A stretch of 64,000 nt of DNA. Origin: Paenibacillus silagei. GTDB taxonomy: Bacteria > Bacillota > Bacilli > Paenibacillales > Paenibacillaceae. The stretch covers positions 1 to 64,000 of the forward strand of contig NZ_JAGGLV010000013.1 of NCBI RefSeq assembly GCF_017874735.1, in the 5' to 3' direction. Of this stretch, positions 60,887 through 64,000 are shown piece after piece. Positions within the stretch are counted from its first letter, which is position 1; every line of letters starts with the position of its first letter. The translations under genes and the position numbers were made by a program. The notes under the pieces are model-generated. The model was not told the DNA's origin, did not search any database, and was given only the letters and a program-made list of their open reading frames with translations.

Positions 60887-61720
60887 ATGAGAAAATTACT
60901 GGCGGTTCTACTAATTAGTTCGATGGCGGTGCTGGCGGCTTGCGGTAACAATAAGGAAGCGGCAAGCTCCGGGGATAAAAAGGAAATCACAGTCGGATTC
61001 GGCGTAGGTACGTATGAGGAGCAGTTCCGGCAATCCATTCTCCCGATCCTGGAAGGAAAAGGGTATACTGTAGATATCAAAACCTTCTCGCAAAATATGC
61101 AGGTCAACCCGGCCATGAAGGAAGGCTCGATTGACGCGAGTATCTTCCAGAGTACGGCCTATATGGATGCGATCAATAAGGAAATTGGCGCCGATATGGT
61201 AGGCATTGCTTATGTTCCAGGTGCACCGCAGGGGCTGTACTCGGTTAACCACACGACGCTTGACGATGTGAAGGACGGCACTACCGTCGCGATTCCGAAC
61301 GACCCGGTTAATCAGGAGCGCGCGCTGCGGATTCTAGAGGAGCTGGGTTGGGTCAAGATCAAAGAGGGCGCCGGGGTAGCGGACTTCAATGTGAACAGCG
61401 TGGAGCCGGACAAGTTCAAGATTGACCTGAAGGTGCTGGATCCGGCACAGATTCTGGTCTCGCTGCAGGACGTTGATTATGGTGTAGTGAACGGGAATTA
61501 TATCGCTAACGCTCCCGACCGCAAGATTACAGATGCGCTGAAGATTGAGAATACGCCTATGCAGCACAGAATCATCGTATCGGTGAACAAGAAGGACCAG
61601 GATACCCAGTGGGCCAAGGATCTAAAGGCTGCGTATGAATCCAAAGAGTTCGAGGAATATATCCTCGGACAAGAGAAATATGCCGGGTTCATTCTGCCGG
61701 AAGCCTGGGCTAACAACTAA
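60887..61720 (+). CDS. MetQ/NlpA-type substrate-binding lipoprotein, second copy
   Basis: The protein is 277 residues if ATG 60887 is used, nine bases after GGGG; an ATG at 60878 is possible. The signal peptide ends in LAAC with Cys19 lipidated. The NlpA domain (KEITVGFGVGTYEEQFRQSILPILEGKG ... DASIFQSTAYMDAINKEIG) diverges from metQ1 at the ligand-side segments. It is the receptor for the second importer. Its separation from the permease by the UroD-like gene ties that enzyme to the transport unit. Confidence 0.9.
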   Translation: MRKLLAVLLISSMAVLAACGNNKEAASSGDKKEITVGFGVGTYEEQFRQSILPILEGKGYTVDIKTFSQNMQVNPAMKEGSIDASIFQSTAYMDAINKEIGADMVGIAYVPGAPQGLYSVNHTTLDDVKDGTTVAIPNDPVNQERALRILEELGWVKIKEGAGVADFNVNSVEPDKFKIDLKVLDPAQILVSLQDVDYGVVNGNYIANAPDRKITDALKIENTPMQHRIIVSVNKKDQDTQWAKDLKAAYESKEFEEYILGQEKYAGFILPEAWANN

Positions 61721-61742
61721 TCTAATCAGGGAGTGAATGGAA

Positions 61743-62552
61743 GTGTCAAAAGGCAAGATTCATTTCATTGGCGGCGGGCAGATGGCGGAAGCGATCATCC
61801 GGGCCTGCCTGGCAGGCGGCACGCTGGCTGCCGGACAGATCAGTGTGTCAGATATTAATGAGGGCCGGCTTGGGCTTCTAAAAACCAAATATAATGTAGA
61901 CACGGAGAGCACGCAGCAAGAGGGCCTCTCCGCCGCCGAACTGATCGTCATCGCTGTTCGCCCGCAGGATAATCTGGTTGCACTTGGAACTCTGATCCAG
62001 CAATCTGCCTCACCGTCTGCGGTCATTGTATCGATTGTAGCGGGGGTAACGATTGCCCAGCTTGGAGATTATTTCGGAGCAGAACGTCCGATTGTCCGGG
62101 TGATCCCGAATACCTTGACCGATACCGGTTATGGATACAGCGGTGTAGCTCTGAATGCTGCCGCTTCTCTGGAGCAGGTAGAAGCATTTCTGCTGGGCTT
62201 CGGCAAGGTGCAGGTTCTGGAGGAATCCTATATTGATATCTTCACAGGCTTCGGGGTAGCCGGACCGAACTACATCTATTATTTCATTGAGTCTTTCACA
62301 GATGCTGGAGTTCTCGCCGGATTGCCGCGGGAGCAAGCCTGGAAGGTGGCGCTGGAGAATATGCTGGGAGCGGTGGCTATGCTGCAACAGACCGGACTGC
62401 ATCCAAGACAACTGCTGGATATCAACAACTCGCCTGGCGGCGTCGGTATGCACGGCTTGTATGAGCTGAACAACAGTGATTTCGCTGCCGGATTGCAGCG
62501 GAGTGTACTGGCCGCGGTGAAGCGGACCACGGAGCTGGGAGTGAAGAAGTAA
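61743..62552 (+). CDS. proC: Pyrroline-5-carboxylate reductase
   Basis: The protein is 269 residues from GTG 61743, nine bases after GGGAG. It reduces pyrroline-5-carboxylate to proline with NAD(P)H. The N-terminal Rossmann motif is IGGGQMAEAIIRACLAGG, the conserved FTGFGVAGPNYIYYFIESFTDAGVLAGLPREQA and the SPGGVG segment lie in the C-terminal part. The family often has several paralogues in Paenibacillus; the operon context leaves open whether a related imine is the true substrate. Its stop overlaps the next start (TAATGG). Confidence 0.9.
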   Translation: MSKGKIHFIGGGQMAEAIIRACLAGGTLAAGQISVSDINEGRLGLLKTKYNVDTESTQQEGLSAAELIVIAVRPQDNLVALGTLIQQSASPSAVIVSIVAGVTIAQLGDYFGAERPIVRVIPNTLTDTGYGYSGVALNAAASLEQVEAFLLGFGKVQVLEESYIDIFTGFGVAGPNYIYYFIESFTDAGVLAGLPREQAWKVALENMLGAVAMLQQTGLHPRQLLDINNSPGGVGMHGLYELNNSDFAAGLQRSVLAAVKRTTELGVKK

Positions 62553-63325
62553 TGGCCGTACTGAAATGGGATCACCTTGTACATTATGTGAATGATCTGG
62601 ACCAGCCGGTTCAGCTCTTCGCGGAGCATGGACTAACAGCCTTCCGGGGCGGATCGCATAAGGATTGGGGAACGTATAACGCCCTCAGTTATTTCGGGCT
62701 CACCTACCTGGAGTTTCTCGGGATCGAGAACCTAGAGCTGGCACGGGCGACCAAGCATAATGTGGTGGTGCGGGATGCCGTAACGCTTTTGCCGGAGCAT
62801 GAAGTGCTTAGCCGGGTGGTGCTGCGCACGGATGATATTGAAGCTGTTGAGGCAACACTGAGGCAAGCGGGTATGTTATTGTCGCCGGTCATTGACGGCC
62901 GCCGTCTGGATGATCAGGGCCGGTTGATCGAGTGGCGGATGATGACCATTGACGGTGACTTCCAGGGACTGCCCTATCCGTTCATTATTCAGTGGAACGA
63001 GAGGGATGAGCAGCGGCTGGCTAGTCTGAACAGTGCGGGAATCAACCGTCCTCACCCTGCAGGCCAGGTGGAGGTCGTCAGTGCAGGCTTCCGGGTCAGC
63101 GATCCGGCCGCTGCCGCCAGCCACTGGAGTGAACTGTTTGGTCTTCCGGTGAGCGCACCTGCGGATGGTTCGGATGGCAGCTACAGCCTTAAGGCCGGAG
63201 ACCAGACATTTGAATTCACGCCAGGGGAGGAGAACCGGCTCAGCCGGATCGTGTTCCGCACGGACTCCCCTCAGCTGAAGGGACAGACGCTGACTGTTGG
63301 CGAAGGCAAGTACGTGTTTGAATAA
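62552..63325 (+). CDS. VOC-family (glyoxalase-like) protein
   Basis: This 257-residue protein has two VOC-type beta-alpha-beta-beta-beta modules: WDHLVHYVNDLDQPVQLFAEHG at the start, and a second beginning around VVSAGFRVSDPAAAASHWSELFG. It resembles the glyoxalase-like domain 3 group. Metal ligands would be His8 (WDHLVHYV) and acidic residues such as Glu in YLEFLGIE. The reaction is unknown. It is translationally coupled to proC. Confidence 0.85.
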   Translation: MAVLKWDHLVHYVNDLDQPVQLFAEHGLTAFRGGSHKDWGTYNALSYFGLTYLEFLGIENLELARATKHNVVVRDAVTLLPEHEVLSRVVLRTDDIEAVEATLRQAGMLLSPVIDGRRLDDQGRLIEWRMMTIDGDFQGLPYPFIIQWNERDEQRLASLNSAGINRPHPAGQVEVVSAGFRVSDPAAAASHWSELFGLPVSAPADGSDGSYSLKAGDQTFEFTPGEENRLSRIVFRTDSPQLKGQTLTVGEGKYVFE

Positions 63326-63342
63326 ATGCAGGACAAGCTTAG

Positions 63343-63390
63343 GGGACAGGCTGTTGCCGCAATTAGCGGTAGCGGGCCTGTCCTGTTTTA
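63343..63390 (+). terminator. Terminator of the second Met-type operon
   Basis: GGACAGGC (63344-63351) pairs with GCCTGTCC (63376-63383), an inner CCGC/GCGG stem lies in the loop, and TGTTTTA follows. It marks the end of the string that begins with the GntR gene. Confidence 0.85.
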
Positions 63391-63447
63391 TGTTAAAGTG
63401 TGACACAAGAATGGAGTAAGGGAATATATGGAGAATGGAGGCAGCGG

Positions 63448-63927
63448 ATGCAGAAGCTATTTGAGTATAACTGGCAAGTGCGCCAGGATTGGTTCAACTG
63501 GTGCAGCGGGGTGGACAGGGACGAATTGATGAAGCCGCGCACCGGGGGCTTAGGCTATATCCTGCCCACGTTGTATCACATTGTAGCGGTTGAATACGGC
63601 TGGATCTGCGGCGGCATTCAGGAGAGAGTCATTGAAATTCCAGCATTCGGGGAAATCGCCAGCCTGGAGCTTGTGCAGGATTTCTCCGCCCGCTGCCATG
63701 CGGAGCTGGCTCCGTTTGTCTATGGCTGGTCGGATGAGCTGGAAGACCGGATTATGGTTGATATTACGGATGAAGGGGAACGCGAGCCCCATCCCTACGG
63801 GGAAGTGATGCGGCATGTGATCGCCCATGAGATCCATCATATCGGCCAGCTCTCGGTATGGGCGCGGGAGATCGGCAAGCCGCCGGTGACAGCTAATTTG
63901 ATTGGCAGAGGGTTGTTCGACAAATAG
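63448..63927 (+). CDS. DinB-family protein
   Basis: This 159-residue four-helix bundle starts at ATG 63448 behind GGAGG; an upstream ATG at 63400 adds an unlikely extension. The family's metal triad is likely in YHIVAVEYGW and HEIHHIGQLSVWAREIG (HxxxH). Members include thiol-dependent enzymes such as bacillithiol transferases. The specific reaction is unknown. Confidence 0.85.
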   Translation: MQKLFEYNWQVRQDWFNWCSGVDRDELMKPRTGGLGYILPTLYHIVAVEYGWICGGIQERVIEIPAFGEIASLELVQDFSARCHAELAPFVYGWSDELEDRIMVDITDEGEREPHPYGEVMRHVIAHEIHHIGQLSVWAREIGKPPVTANLIGRGLFDK

Positions 63928-63950
63928 AAGCGTAAGGAGGCCACAGAGAT

Positions 63951-64000
63951 ATGGAATTTGAGACCAGACGTCTGATCATCAGAGAGTTCACTCCAGAGGA
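63951..64000 (+). CDS. Start of a GNAT-type acetyltransferase gene, cut by the window edge
   Basis: ATG 63951 follows TAAGGAGG. The 16 visible residues, MEFETRRLIIREFTPE, match the typical opening of RimJ/RimL-type GNAT N-acetyltransferases (ETERLxLRxFxxED). The remainder lies beyond the window. Confidence 0.7.
   Translation, partial: MEFETRRLIIREFTPE

Overview
The window reads as a chromosomal segment of a Paenibacillus-like, spore-forming Firmicute. Supporting signs are strong AGGAGG-type ribosome sites with frequent TTG/GTG starts, fairly high GC with rho-independent terminators, T-box and S-box leaders, an alpha/beta-type SASP, YlbJ, YycC, YutD and YuzB homologues, and menaquinone synthesis by the futalosine route (MqnE). 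No rRNA, tRNA, insertion sequence, prophage or CRISPR array was seen. Genus and all product names come from recalled family features; no search was run.

1-11 kb, accessory surface region. A 527-residue Ser/Thr-rich protein built from thirteen 27-residue repeats (7169-8752) is followed on the same strand by three large family 2 glycosyltransferases with TPR-type tails (4937-7006, 3120-4937, 443-2602). Two small paralogous proteins of unknown fold (9025-9561, 9585-10163) are transcribed divergently. I read this as a candidate dedicated system that makes and glycosylates a surface or spore-surface fibre. An intergenic repeat patch lies at 2640-3119.

10-31 kb, mostly housekeeping. It holds an esterase, a LacI-type regulator divergent from a GH13 alpha-glycosidase, an M23 peptidase, lipA and yutD (with a structured spacer between them), an S41 protease and a stalk-domain protein, NAD kinase, ylbJ, a 31-residue ORF with its own terminator, a truncated globin, a DUF2225 protein, yycC, an M3 oligopeptidase, a SASP, an aldose epimerase, and trpS behind a Trp T-box.

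31-48 kb, respiration and envelope. It holds a YfhP-like membrane protein, ctaB with a SCO protein, a TOPRIM protein, an MFS transporter, a CvpA-like/transglutaminase fusion, two tandem PBP2-type transpeptidases, a HAD phosphatase, a DUF456 protein, a MurJ/SpoVB-type flippase, a thioredoxin, ctaA, a UbiD-family decarboxylase and a HEPN protein.

48-64 kb, methionine-type transport and Fe-S genes. A SAM-I riboswitch controls metN-metI-metQ. Then come a NifU-like protein, YuzB, an NDH-2-like oxidoreductase, mqnE and an IscA-like protein. An AT-rich orphan gene precedes a second Met-type ABC operon headed by a GntR/FCD regulator. That operon contains an M20 amidohydrolase broken by one missing base inside its metal-binding motif, MetN/MetI/MetQ homologues, a UroD/MtaA-like methyltransferase-fold protein, and proC, VOC, DinB and GNAT genes. 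It lacks an S-box, so it probably handles a different, perhaps N-acylated or methylated, substrate.
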